Assembly (NCBI GenBank): GCA_964369625.1
Contig: CAYJFC010000020.1
Span: 1 to 25,892, forward strand
Length of the DNA stretch: 25,892 nt
Source of the DNA: CAKOSP01 sp964369625
Lineage (GTDB): Bacteria; Bacillota_I; Bacilli_A; RF39; UBA660
Direction of reading: 5' to 3'
Shown here: positions 1 to 7,934 of the stretch, in pieces
How positions within the stretch are numbered: the stretch's first letter is position 1
Layout: every line of letters starts with the position of its first letter
Notes under the pieces: model-generated
What the model was told of the DNA's origin: nothing
Seen by the model: only the letters and a program-made list of their open reading frames with translations
The model's database searches: none
Position numbers and translations under genes: made by a program

Positions 1-1271
1 GTTTTATTATCAGCAGCCATTGGTCTTTCACCTTGAAGTACATGTACATCTACAGCAGGTTGATTGTCAACAGCAGTAGAGAATACTTGGCTTTTACTTG
101 TAGGAATCGTAGTATTTCTTGGTATTAAAACAGTCATAACATTTCCTAAAGTTTCAAGACCTAATGATAATGGAGTAACATCTAATAATACTATATCATC
201 AACTTCTCCAGTAAGTACCCCACCTTGAATAGCGGCACCCATCGCAACTACTTCATCTGGATTTACACCTTTAGAAGGTTCTTGACCTAATTCTTTTTTT
301 ACTAATTCTTGGATATAAGGTATTCTTGTAGATCCACCTACTAGTATAACTTTGTTAATATCTTTATTAGTTAAATTTGCATCTTTTAATGCTTTTTTAA
401 CAGGTTCTAAAGTAGAATCAAATAAATCTTTACAAAGAATTTCAAATTTAGCTTTAGTAAGTGTAATATCCATATGCACTGGATTTCCATCTACTTGAGT
501 TATAAATGGCAAACTTATTTGAGTTGATTCCATACCAGATAAATCTTTTTTAGCTTTTTCTGATGCATCTTTAACTCTTTGCATAGCCATTGGATCTTTA
601 GATAAATCTACACCTTGTTCTTTTTTAAATTCTTCTACTAAATAATCAGATACTTTTTGATCGAAATCATCTCCACCTAGATGATTATTTCCACTAGTTG
701 ATTTTACTTCAAATACACCATCACCTAGTTCAAGTATAGAAACGTCAAATGTTCCTCCACCTAAGTCAAATACTAAAATAGTTTGATTTGTATCTTGTTT
801 ATCCATACCATATGCAAGAGCTGCTGCAGTTGGTTCATTAATAATTCTTTCTACTTCAAGCCCAGCTATTTTACCAGCATCTTTTGTAGCTTGTCTTTCA
901 GCATCATTAAAATATGCTGGAACTGTAATAACTGCTTTAGTAACTGTTTGTCCTAAATAACTTTCAGCATCTGCTTTTAATTTACTAAGTATTTTAGCAC
1001 TAATTTCTTGTGGAGTATAACTTTTTCCATCAATATCAACTTTATAATCAGTTCCCATATGTCTTTTAATTGACGATACAGTTCCCTTAACATTTGTTAC
1101 AGCTTGTCTTTTAGCTGTTTCACCAACTAATACTGTATCACCTTTAAATGCAACTACCGAAGGTACTGTTCTTCCTCCTTCTGCACTTGCTATAACGACA
1201 GTGTCGCTACCTTCACGAACACTAACACAACTGTTAGTAGTCCCTAAATCTATTCCTATAATTTTACTCAT
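1..1271 (-). CDS. dnaK: DnaK (Hsp70) chaperone, C-terminal part missing
   Basis: ATP-driven chaperone that works with GrpE and DnaJ in the cytoplasm. I translated about 423 residues from an ATG at 1271, which has GAGG about 8 nt upstream; the frame is open to the window edge. Signatures seen are GIDLGTTNSCVSV at the N-terminus (phosphate 1), FDLGGGTFDVS near the middle (phosphate 2) and VILVGGSTRIP (adenosine region). The visible part ends inside the early substrate-binding domain, at HVLQGERPMAADNK. About one third of the usual 600-plus residues lies beyond position 1. It is third in the hrcA-grpE-dnaK operon, 23 nt after grpE, so it is expected to be under CIRCE/HrcA heat-shock control. dnaJ probably follows outside the window, but that is inference. 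Confidence 0.97.
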   Translation of the reverse strand, partial: MSKIIGIDLGTTNSCVSVREGSDTVVIASAEGGRTVPSVVAFKGDTVLVGETAKRQAVTNVKGTVSSIKRHMGTDYKVDIDGKSYTPQEISAKILSKLKADAESYLGQTVTKAVITVPAYFNDAERQATKDAGKIAGLEVERIINEPTAAALAYGMDKQDTNQTILVFDLGGGTFDVSILELGDGVFEVKSTSGNNHLGGDDFDQKVSDYLVEEFKKEQGVDLSKDPMAMQRVKDASEKAKKDLSGMESTQISLPFITQVDGNPVHMDITLTKAKFEILCKDLFDSTLEPVKKALKDANLTNKDINKVILVGGSTRIPYIQELVKKELGQEPSKGVNPDEVVAMGAAIQGGVLTGEVDDIVLLDVTPLSLGLETLGNVMTVLIPRNTTIPTSKSQVFSTAVDNQPAVDVHVLQGERPMAADNK

Positions 1272-1294
1272 ATTTTTTCCTCTTTTCTTATTTT

Positions 1295-1789
1295 TTATTC
1301 ACTAACTTTAACCATTGCTGGTCTTATAACTTTATCATTATAAATATATCCTTTTTGAAGTACATCTGTTACTACTCCTGGATTTAAACCTTCTTTTTTC
1401 TCAGTTAATACCGCTTGCGCTAGTTCTGGATTATATTCTTCATTTAAACATTTAATTTCTTCTACATTTTTACTAGTCAAAATATTTTTAAGTGAAGCAT
1501 AAATCATTTCAAATCCATCTAAGAATTTTTTTATTTCTTCATTTTCTGTGTTTACCATGATTGCTCTTTCAAAGTCATCCACAACATTTAAAAGTTCTAC
1601 AATCAAATCAGCGCTTTCGTATTTTCTAATACGTGATATTTCTTCATCTTTATGACGTTTAACATTTTGCATTTCTGCAAGTGTTCTAAGAAATTTATCA
1701 TTAAGTTCTTTAAATTCACCTTGAAGTTTTTCAAGTTCATTATTTTTTTTAACTCTTGGCTTACTTGTTTTTTTCTCTTTTTCTTCCAA
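1295..1789 (-). CDS. grpE: GrpE nucleotide exchange factor for DnaK
   Basis: Releases ADP from DnaK. About 164 residues. The N-terminal third is charged and coiled-coil-like (ELEKLQGEFKELNDKFLRTL), followed by AEMQNVKRHKDEE, the GrpE long-helix region where NxxKR is typical. The small C-terminal beta domain ends PGVVTDVLQKGYIYNDKVIR and PAMVKVS, the family signature. I chose a TTG start at 1789, just after the hrcA stop, because AAGGAAAGG lies about 8 nt upstream. An in-frame ATG at 1819 would add 10 residues and overlap hrcA by 29 nt, but it has no visible ribosome site. The position between hrcA and dnaK fits the family. Confidence 0.95.
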   Translation of the reverse strand: MEEKEKKTSKPRVKKNNELEKLQGEFKELNDKFLRTLAEMQNVKRHKDEEISRIRKYESADLIVELLNVVDDFERAIMVNTENEEIKKFLDGFEMIYASLKNILTSKNVEEIKCLNEEYNPELAQAVLTEKKEGLNPGVVTDVLQKGYIYNDKVIRPAMVKVSE

Positions 1790-1790
1790 T

Positions 1791-2795
1791 TTAATTTTCC
1801 TTTCCTTCAATATGATCATCTACATATTTAAGCAAACTTACTATTTTTTTATAATCCATTCTTTTAGGCCCAATAACTGCTATTGTTCCTTCTTCTCCTC
1901 CAGCTTTAAAATTCTTTTTAACTACCGTTAGATTGGGGTCCAGCTTATTTTCTTCACCTATAAAAATTTTAATATCTTTATCTTGTGTTTTATCTTCTAT
2001 TTTTTTTAAAACACTTAAATTATCAAGTTTACTTGCAATTTCTTTAATTTCAGTAGGATTTTGGTATTCTGGCTGACTAATAATTTTAGATTGACCACTT
2101 ACATGAACATTTGAATTATTACTTACAAAATCATTAAAAGCATTGTAAAATATATTATAAATAGTTTCATATTGATTTATTTCTTTAATAATAATTGGTT
2201 TGATTTCAAACTCTAATCTTTCACTCGCCTCATTTATAGGAGTTCCTATTAAGAGCTTATTAATAATTTCATTTGCTTTGATAATTTCTTTTATATCAGT
2301 ACCTTCAGGTAAGTTAAATTTCTTATTTTCCACTATTCCTTTATCTGTACAAACAAGCGCAACTATTTTAGTATCATCAAGTGCAATTATATCAACTTTT
2401 TGAAGCAAATTATCTGATGCCGCTTTACCTAAAACAACACTAGCATAATTTGTTAAATCACTTATTATTTCCATACATTTAGTAATTGTATCACTTATAA
2501 CAAGTTCATTATTTGAAAATATTTTTTGTAACTTTAATACATCTTTACCATTTAATTCTTCTGGTATCATTAAATGCTCTACATAATAACGATATCCTTT
2601 TTCACTAGGTACCCTACCACTTGATATATGGTTTTTTTCTATTAAACCTAAATTTTCTAATCCTTTCATTTCATTACGAATTGTAGCAGAAGATAATCCA
2701 AATTTAGTACACAGCGACTTAGAACCAACCGGTTTTACTGTTTTAATATAACTTTCAACAATTTCTTTAAGTATTTCACTACTTCTATTATTCAT
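1791..2795 (-). CDS. hrcA: HrcA heat-shock repressor
   Basis: Represses class I heat-shock genes by binding CIRCE; folding by GroEL links its activity to chaperone supply (family knowledge). About 334 residues. The N-terminal winged helix is visible (RSSEILKEIVESYIKTVKPV, then LSSATIRNEMKGLENLGLIE and HISSGRVPSEKGYRYYV). A GAF-like middle domain follows, and the C-terminus has EEGTIAVIGPKRMDYKKIV, typical of HrcA. I chose ATG 2795 because AAAGGTGGTG sits 6 nt upstream; an in-frame GTG at 2807 lies inside that ribosome site. It is first in the operon and directly behind a CIRCE element, so autoregulation is expected. Confidence 0.97.
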   Translation of the reverse strand: MNNRSSEILKEIVESYIKTVKPVGSKSLCTKFGLSSATIRNEMKGLENLGLIEKNHISSGRVPSEKGYRYYVEHLMIPEELNGKDVLKLQKIFSNNELVISDTITKCMEIISDLTNYASVVLGKAASDNLLQKVDIIALDDTKIVALVCTDKGIVENKKFNLPEGTDIKEIIKANEIINKLLIGTPINEASERLEFEIKPIIIKEINQYETIYNIFYNAFNDFVSNNSNVHVSGQSKIISQPEYQNPTEIKEIASKLDNLSVLKKIEDKTQDKDIKIFIGEENKLDPNLTVVKKNFKAGGEEGTIAVIGPKRMDYKKIVSLLKYVDDHIEGKEN

Positions 2796-2810
2796 GTTAA
2801 TCACCACCTT

Positions 2811-2837
2811 TTAGCACTCCTCTTTTGATAGTGCTAA
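2811..2837. promoter_or_regulatory. CIRCE operator (HrcA binding site)
   Basis: TTAGCACTC, 9 nt, TAGTGCTAA. This matches the CIRCE consensus TTAGCACTC-N9-GAGTGCTAA at 17 of 18 arm positions. It lies between the -10 box and the hrcA start, in the transcribed leader, as is usual. Confidence 0.95.
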
Positions 2838-2841
2838 TCAT

Positions 2842-2870
2842 ATTATAATAGTATGCTTAGCACTTGTCAA
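2842..2870 (-). promoter_or_regulatory. Sigma-A promoter of hrcA-grpE-dnaK
   Basis: Read leftward: TTGACA (2865-2870), a 17-nt spacer, TATAAT (2842-2847). Both hexamers are perfect vegetative consensus. The CIRCE element begins just downstream, so bound HrcA would block initiation. Confidence 0.9.
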
Positions 2871-2884
2871 TATATAACTGCTAA
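2857..2884. promoter_or_regulatory. Second, degenerate CIRCE-like inverted repeat
   Basis: TTAGCACTT (2857-2865; 8 of 9 to the CIRCE arm), 10 nt, AACTGCTAA (2876-2884; 7 of 9). It covers the -35 box and part of the spacer. The 10-nt rather than 9-nt gap makes full function uncertain. Confidence 0.5.
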
Positions 2885-2904
2885 TTTCACAAAATTTTCA
2901 TAAT

Positions 2905-2939
2905 TAAAAAATGATAGTTTAAATATCTAAACTATCATT
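2905..2939 (-). terminator. Intrinsic terminator after fmt
   Basis: Leftward hairpin with a perfect 12-bp stem (AATGATAGTTTA / TAAACTATCATT), a 6-nt loop and a T6 run. The 5' arm includes the last fmt codons. It separates fmt from the hrcA promoter. Confidence 0.88.
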
Positions 2940-3860
2940 TACTTTTTTACCATTATATATTTCTTTATTTATCCCGTTTAAGTAACTTTTTATATCCATT
3001 TCTTTTTTACCAAAAGGCTTTACTATAAGAGGAATAATATATCCATCATTAGTTGATATAGCCATTTCTTTTTTATCAACTTTCATAATTGATGCTTCAT
3101 TTACATTTGCTAGTTTATAATCAGCTTCTAAAATTTTAAAAGTTTCATTATTTATCATACAATATGCATTTGGATAAATTCCTTTTATTTTATTAAATAT
3201 ATTTAAAGTACTATCATTAAATAAAATTAGTTCATCTTCTCTTTTAAGCATCCTAGCATAACTTACTTTATTTTCATCTTGAGGCACACTTGCATTAGTA
3301 CCACTCACAAGAGCTTCTAAGTTATTTTTTAATAAATTAGCCCCTAAAATACTTAGTTTTTCATATAATGTTTTTACATTGTCTTCTTTTTCTATTATTA
3401 TTTTATCACTTGCAATCATATTTCCAGTATCCATAGTTTCATCCATATACATAAGGGTAATACCTGCATACTTATCACCATTAATTATACTCCACTGAAT
3501 TGGAGCTGCTCCTCTATATTTAGGCAAAAGAGAACCATGAATATTAATGCATCCAAGTCTAGGTAAATCAAGCACTTCTTTTGGCACTATTTGACCATAT
3601 GCTGCAGTTATTATTATATCAGGATTAAGTGAAATTATTTTCTCATAATCTTGCCTAATTTTAATGGGTTGCAAAACTTCAATATTGTTCTCTATGGCTA
3701 CTTTTTTTACCGGAGAATAAGTTATTTCTTTTTTTCTACCAACCATTTTATCAGGCTGCGAAACTACTGCTATTACATTCGTATTTTCTATTAGCATTTT
3801 TAAAACCGGAACACTAAATGATGGAGTCCCCATAAATACTACTTTCAAATCTTTAAACAT
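2919..3860 (-). CDS. fmt: Methionyl-tRNA formyltransferase
   Basis: Formylates initiator Met-tRNA using 10-formyl-tetrahydrofolate. 313 residues, the usual length. N-terminal Rossmann-like domain starts VVFMGTPSFSVPVL. The folate-binding and catalytic block CINIHGSLLPKYRGAAPIQ has the expected Asn and His, followed by YMDETMDTGNM with the catalytic Asp. The C-terminal OB-like domain begins around residue 205 (SYARMLKREDELI). ATG at 3860 has AAAGGA upstream. It lies 26 nt after frr with no room for a separate sigma-A promoter, so it probably depends on read-through from frr. Confidence 0.97.
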   Translation of the reverse strand: MFKDLKVVFMGTPSFSVPVLKMLIENTNVIAVVSQPDKMVGRKKEITYSPVKKVAIENNIEVLQPIKIRQDYEKIISLNPDIIITAAYGQIVPKEVLDLPRLGCINIHGSLLPKYRGAAPIQWSIINGDKYAGITLMYMDETMDTGNMIASDKIIIEKEDNVKTLYEKLSILGANLLKNNLEALVSGTNASVPQDENKVSYARMLKREDELILFNDSTLNIFNKIKGIYPNAYCMINNETFKILEADYKLANVNEASIMKVDKKEMAISTNDGYIIPLIVKPFGKKEMDIKSYLNGINKEIYNGKKVNDSLDI

Positions 3861-3876
3861 ACATATCCTTTCTTAA

Positions 3877-3903
3877 ATAAAAAAACTTACATAGACATAA
3901 GTT
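3877..3903 (-). terminator. Terminator-like hairpin at the end of frr
   Basis: Leftward AACTTA, an 8-nt loop, TAAGTT, then T7. The frr stop codon begins the 3' arm. The 6-bp stem is weak, so partial termination or attenuation before fmt is more likely than a full stop. Confidence 0.5.
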
Positions 3904-4417
3904 CTTTTTCTTTTAAATTTATTTCTTCATCTACTAATTTGTTATATTTATTTATTAATTCTTGTAAATCATTTAAAAGAGATTTTTCCTCATCTTCAGG
4001 ATATTCATCTTTTAATATAGCCTCTTTAGTATCTTGTCTAATATTTCTAAGGGCAACTTTTCCTTCTTCACCAATAGTTTTAGCCATTTTAACATATTCT
4101 CTTCTTCTTTCTTCAGTTAGATCTGGAACTGTTAAAATAATAGTTTCACCATTATTACTAGGAGCGATACCTATATTTGCTTCATTAATAGCTCTTTCAA
4201 TATCTTTTATTATAGATCTATCAAAAGGTTTAACAAATAATTTCCTTGCTTCTGGAACAGTAATATTAGCAACACTTTGAATAGGAGTTGGCGCTCCATA
4301 ACACATTACCATAATACCATTAAGCATTGCTGGATTAGCTCTACCAGCTCTAATAGTTGTTAATTTATCTTTTACATTTTCTATAGCTTTTTTCATTCTA
4401 TTTTCTTCGTTATACAT
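3887..4417 (-). CDS. frr: Ribosome recycling factor
   Basis: Splits post-termination ribosomes together with EF-G. 176 residues, slightly shorter than the 185-residue E. coli protein. Domain I helix starts MKKAIENVKDKLTTIRAGRA, the family signature. The short beta domain II includes NGIMVMCYGAPTPIQSVANI. The C-terminal helices include LTEERRREYVKMAKTIGEEG and NIRQDTKE. ATG 4417 has AAAGGAG about 8 nt upstream. pyrH and tsf, its common partners, are not upstream; two membrane-anchored proteins take that place. Confidence 0.97.
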   Translation of the reverse strand: MYNEENRMKKAIENVKDKLTTIRAGRANPAMLNGIMVMCYGAPTPIQSVANITVPEARKLFVKPFDRSIIKDIERAINEANIGIAPSNNGETIILTVPDLTEERRREYVKMAKTIGEEGKVALRNIRQDTKEAILKDEYPEDEEKSLLNDLQELINKYNKLVDEEINLKEKELMSM

Positions 4418-4429
4418 ATTTTTTCTCCT

Positions 4430-5182
4430 TTAATTAATAACTAGTTTATCATAATAATCTTGATTTGTCGATTTAACTAAGTAAGTAACTTCAAGTTGAC
4501 CTACTTTATTAATATATATTCCATAATTAAAATTATTTATAGTTTCATCAACATTAATTGTATTTATTCCAATATTAAGAGCATTTAAATTATTTTTGAT
4601 TTCATTTTTAATATCATCTAATGTTTTACCATATGAATTTAATAATTCCTCTTCTACAACAAGTTCTCCTGAATTTTTATTAAAAGTATAACTATCTGTT
4701 TTTAAAGCTGTCATAAATTTAAGAACATCATAATTAAAATCTTTTGTAATCAAAGTTACATAGTTTCCAAATTCAATTACTTCAAATTCTTTATATGTTA
4801 AACTATAAATATTTTCTTCATTCCCAAAGTATTCTGCTCCCTCAGGAATTGTAGCCTCATCCATACTTTTAACACTACCTTCATAAGTTTTCACCTCAGC
4901 GTTAATAGTTTCTGCTATTTCTTTACCACTTTCCATATTAATTACAAGCGTTGGATAACCAATGCTATATTCTTTAATAACAGTATCTGTTTCCTCTAAA
5001 TATATGTACCCTTTTGTAGGATCAATTCTTTTTTCATTTATTTCCACTATTACATCTGTTTTTGTTTCATCTTTTGTTTCTTTATTAATCATATAATTCA
5101 TAGTTATATATCCACCTACTATAAATATTACTAAAATTAATATAAATACCCAAAATCCAAATTTACTTCTTATATCATCCAT
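4430..5182 (-). CDS. Membrane-anchored extracytoplasmic protein, function unknown
   Basis: 250 residues. A short cytoplasmic N-terminus (MDDIRSK) is followed by one hydrophobic segment at about residues 8-31, then an acidic, soluble domain predicted to lie outside the membrane. Residues 55-100 (TVIKEYSIGYPTLVINMESG, then IAETINAEV) weakly recall the DUF4163/DUF3298 extracellular domains of RsiV-type proteins; this is by eye only. The start ATG overlaps the stop of the upstream gene by one base (TAATG), implying translational coupling with the thioredoxin-like protein. frr starts 13 nt after its stop. Confidence 0.8.
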   Translation of the reverse strand: MDDIRSKFGFWVFILILVIFIVGGYITMNYMINKETKDETKTDVIVEINEKRIDPTKGYIYLEETDTVIKEYSIGYPTLVINMESGKEIAETINAEVKTYEGSVKSMDEATIPEGAEYFGNEENIYSLTYKEFEVIEFGNYVTLITKDFNYDVLKFMTALKTDSYTFNKNSGELVVEEELLNSYGKTLDDIKNEIKNNLNALNIGINTINVDETINNFNYGIYINKVGQLEVTYLVKSTNQDYYDKLVIN

Positions 5183-5784
5183 TATTTACCTTCTTTATAT
5201 ATATTAAATGCTGCATTTAAATTACTTTTAAATATATTTTTATTATATTCTGTCCAATAATCTTCAGGAGAAACATCTCCTTTAACCATACTAACTTCAT
5301 CATAACTGTATATAACTTTTCCATCTTTTATAATCAATAAAAGCGGAGCATATATATCTTTATCCCCTGTATCTAATGTATATACATAACTAGATATTTC
5401 ATTAACTATAAGTTCATAATTTCCATTATTTATATTTCTATCATCTAAAAAATCATAATATAATATTTCTTCTATTTCATTTTCTATAGCAACTTCATTT
5501 AACATTTTTGCCACATCTTCAGTCCACTTATTTAGAGAACTACCAAATAATATAACAGCATCTTTTTCTAAAACGTCAAGAACTTTTCTTGCATCAGAAT
5601 AATTATAAATATTATTCTCAGATACACTTTTAAATTCACTGCTAAATATAATATTATCTTCTTCGTCTAAAACATAACTTTTATTTCCTAAATATATAAA
5701 ACCTGCAAATATTAACATAAAAAGAAATATATATATCACCATTTGTTTTTTATTTTTAAATAATTTTTGGTTTTTAATTTTCAT
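5182..5784 (-). CDS. Membrane-anchored thioredoxin-fold protein lacking the CXXC motif
   Basis: 200 residues. A basic N-terminus (KNQKLFKNKKQ) precedes a single membrane segment at about residues 15-32. The remainder reads as a thioredoxin fold: strand DAVILFG, a helix starting SSLNKWTEDVAKMLNEVA, strand ILYYDF, then YAPLLLIIKDGKVI, where the Pro sits at the usual cis-Pro place. The expected CXXC after the first strand is replaced by SSLNKW, and there are no cysteines, so it cannot be a classical disulfide oxidoreductase. ATG 5784 has GGTGAT 5 nt upstream. It is the first gene before frr-fmt. The fold assignment is inference from pattern. Confidence 0.72.
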   Translation of the reverse strand: MKIKNQKLFKNKKQMVIYIFLFMLIFAGFIYLGNKSYVLDEEDNIIFSSEFKSVSENNIYNYSDARKVLDVLEKDAVILFGSSLNKWTEDVAKMLNEVAIENEIEEILYYDFLDDRNINNGNYELIVNEISSYVYTLDTGDKDIYAPLLLIIKDGKVIYSYDEVSMVKGDVSPEDYWTEYNKNIFKSNLNAAFNIYKEGK

Positions 5785-5850
5785 ACTATCACCAATATAA
5801 TTTTACCACTTAATTAATTATTTTTAAAGCAATATTTATTATTTTACATA

Positions 5851-5876
5851 TAAAAAGAATAAATATTATTTATTCT
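5851..5876 (-). terminator. Terminator of the 669-aa glycine-rich protein gene
   Basis: Leftward AGAATAAAT, a 3-nt loop, ATTTATTCT, then a T run. It is a perfect 9-bp stem overlapping the TAA stop. Confidence 0.82.
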
Positions 5877-7879
5877 CCCATATATGTTATTTTTGCATAT
5901 CCATGTCCAGAGTGACCTATTCCAAGCGCATATGTTCCACCACTAGGACTTGGCATTGCTACTTGTGATCCTTTTTCATTTGTCCAGTTATATCCTTCTC
6001 CATCTATCATTATAGTATTATCAAATATATATCCCGAATAATGATGCGAACATAGTTTATCAGTAGTTCCTGTAGTGCAATTTAGGTACACAGTTTTAGG
6101 CGTACTACTTTCAGCATAAGTTCCATCTATTTCATAATTATGCAAATACGCCCATTTAGTTTTATCTGCATTATACACTTTTAGGTATGTTTCATAGAAA
6201 GTTCTACCATCTCCATAATACCTCCATAGATTAATTCCACTTAATATATATTCAGCACCTAAATCCACTGTTATCGACACTTTCCCAGAACCTATCGAAG
6301 CATATGGCGTTGTTAATGTAGAACTATCCGTTATTCTGGATAAAGGCTGAGTATCACTTTCCACTCCTGTTGTAGTTACTGTTTTACCATATGCAATATT
6401 ATTACCATTTAAGTTATATGCTGCTAGCTCTACATAGAAATTACCCGTATTTGAAGTGCTACCATTACTACCTGCTTCAATATACCTCACTTTAAAGTCA
6501 ATACCTCTTGGACTTCGATCCGTTTCATTTGTAATTGCTACACTACCTGTATGACCTGATATATATGATGATCCACCACCTGCAGGCCATGATCCACTTA
6601 ATAACCTTGAGCCACCTGCACCACCATAATATCCTCCTCCTCCGGAAGAACTTCCATTAGAACCAGAACCCCCGCCGTTACCGCCAATTCCAAATATACC
6701 GTTAGTTCCAGCAGAATATGAAGAATTATAATTATTCACGACTCCTCCAGACGTTTGAGTACCTCCCGAAGCAGTATAAGCTGTATATGAAGTTGCATAC
6801 CCAGTATCGCCAATTAATCCACCAGCATGATCAGGGTCATATATTGAATAATTTTTGGATCCGCCACCTCCTGCACCTGACACCATAATTCTTGAATTTA
6901 ATCCCGCTGCTGTGTCCCAATCACCTGAAATTAACCTTATATCCGTTGCTCCGCCACCAGACCCTGCTACTGAAGTATATGCTGCACCTCCACCATTATA
7001 TGCACTTATAATTTTATCTCCATATTCTCCTATATAAATATAAAAAGTTTCACCTTTTTCTAAATATATTTCTCCTGCATTATATGCTCCTTTTGAATTA
7101 CATTCATAAGTTCCAGAACCGCTTGCTCCCCAAGTTTCAAATTTATATGTTCCTGATTCAAGTGCCGTAAATGTTTGATAGTCTCCAGTATAGTTATACT
7201 CGCTTGTTCCTAAATCAAAATATGCCTTGCAGTTATTCACACTTGTTGATGTCATTACTATTTTTTTACTTACTGCATCTAGAGCAATGCTTCCACTAGA
7301 ACATGTACTAAGCGTATCATTAAACTCGTATCCACCATTTAAAAGCGTTTCTAATTTATAATCATATGCTAGTTCATATTCTCCTGTTGTTTTATTTTCT
7401 TTATATATTTCTAGGATAGTATCCGCCACTACTGCATCATCATTTGCTTCATAGAAAAATTCGCATTCTGTCTTTCCTTTTGAATATATATCAAATGTTT
7501 CATCTGCTTCATTTCTTGTAAACGTTGCTCCATTACTGCAATTAGATTTTTCTGCATTATAAGTATATCCCGCTACTGGAGCACTCCAGTATGCTGTATA
7601 ACTTCCATCTCCCGATCCTTCTGCATTTCTATTTTCTATCATATATTTTATATTTAAATCTGGATTTGCATAATAATCTGCTGATCCTGTAAATATATTA
7701 TTTTCGCTACTTAATCTAAAATATGAATACGTTATTATTATTCCTACGCTTACTAATAATATTAACACTAATATTGATACTGATATATTTTTATTTTCTT
7801 TTAACACGCTTAAAAACTTAGAAGTTATTTTCCTAAGTTTTTTTAATATATTTGCAAATATATTTTTTATATTTTTCAT
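5870..7879 (-). CDS. Anchored surface protein: glycine-rich (ALK-type) domain with an F5/8-like insert
   Basis: 669 residues. Basic cytoplasmic N-terminus, then one membrane helix at about residues 32-53 with no clear cleavage site; no LPXTG at the C-terminus. Two short two-cysteine modules follow (about 104-143, starting GYTYNAEKSNCSNG, and 183-224, starting GGYEFNDTLSTCSSG). From about 230 to 460 lies a glycine-rich beta domain (TFTALESGTYKFETWGASG, SGGGATDIRLISG, GGGGYYGGAGGS) like Pfam Gly_rich PF12810. Residues about 460-600 look like a discoidin/F5-8 type C domain (NIAYGKTVTTTG, RITDSS, VSITVDLGAEYILSGINLWR). The glycine-rich domain then resumes and closes (MIDGEGYNWTNEKG, GHSGHGYAKIT). 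It is a tandem paralog of the next gene, which lacks the insert. A role in surface adhesion or glycan binding is inferred. Confidence 0.88.
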   Translation of the reverse strand: MKNIKNIFANILKKLRKITSKFLSVLKENKNISVSILVLILLVSVGIIITYSYFRLSSENNIFTGSADYYANPDLNIKYMIENRNAEGSGDGSYTAYWSAPVAGYTYNAEKSNCSNGATFTRNEADETFDIYSKGKTECEFFYEANDDAVVADTILEIYKENKTTGEYELAYDYKLETLLNGGYEFNDTLSTCSSGSIALDAVSKKIVMTSTSVNNCKAYFDLGTSEYNYTGDYQTFTALESGTYKFETWGASGSGTYECNSKGAYNAGEIYLEKGETFYIYIGEYGDKIISAYNGGGAAYTSVAGSGGGATDIRLISGDWDTAAGLNSRIMVSGAGGGGSKNYSIYDPDHAGGLIGDTGYATSYTAYTASGGTQTSGGVVNNYNSSYSAGTNGIFGIGGNGGGSGSNGSSSGGGGYYGGAGGSRLLSGSWPAGGGSSYISGHTGSVAITNETDRSPRGIDFKVRYIEAGSNGSTSNTGNFYVELAAYNLNGNNIAYGKTVTTTGVESDTQPLSRITDSSTLTTPYASIGSGKVSITVDLGAEYILSGINLWRYYGDGRTFYETYLKVYNADKTKWAYLHNYEIDGTYAESSTPKTVYLNCTTGTTDKLCSHHYSGYIFDNTIMIDGEGYNWTNEKGSQVAMPSPSGGTYALGIGHSGHGYAKITYMGE

Positions 7880-7897
7880 ATATCTTACCTTACATTT

Positions 7898-7926
7898 ATA
7901 TTATCAAAAAAAGAGTATTTATTCAA
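7898..7926 (-). promoter_or_regulatory. Promoter of the 669-aa gene, inside the leader repeat
   Basis: Read leftward: TTGAAT (7921-7926), a 17-nt spacer, TAATAT (7898-7903), preceded by an extended -10 TGA. The -35 lies in the loop of the terminator hairpin. Confidence 0.55.
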
Positions 7927-7932
7927 CTCTTT
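7906..7932 (-). terminator. Terminator of the 377-aa glycine-rich protein gene
   Basis: Leftward AAAGAGT, a 9-nt loop, ACTCTTT, then a T run. It begins 2 nt after the stop of the 377-aa gene and shares its bases with the next promoter. Confidence 0.75.
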
Positions 7933-7934
7933 AA

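Larger units (their letters stand above)
7891..7934 (-). repeat. 44-nt leader repeat, copy 2
   Basis: Direct repeat of 9085-9128, identical at 40 of 44 positions. The four differences all fall in the hairpin loop. It lies just upstream of the 669-aa gene, as the other copy lies upstream of the 377-aa gene. Confidence 0.85.

Noticed and set aside
1790..1819. An ATG start for grpE at 1819, overlapping hrcA.
   Set aside because: There is no ribosome site before it, whereas the TTG at 1789 follows AAGGAAAGG at proper spacing.
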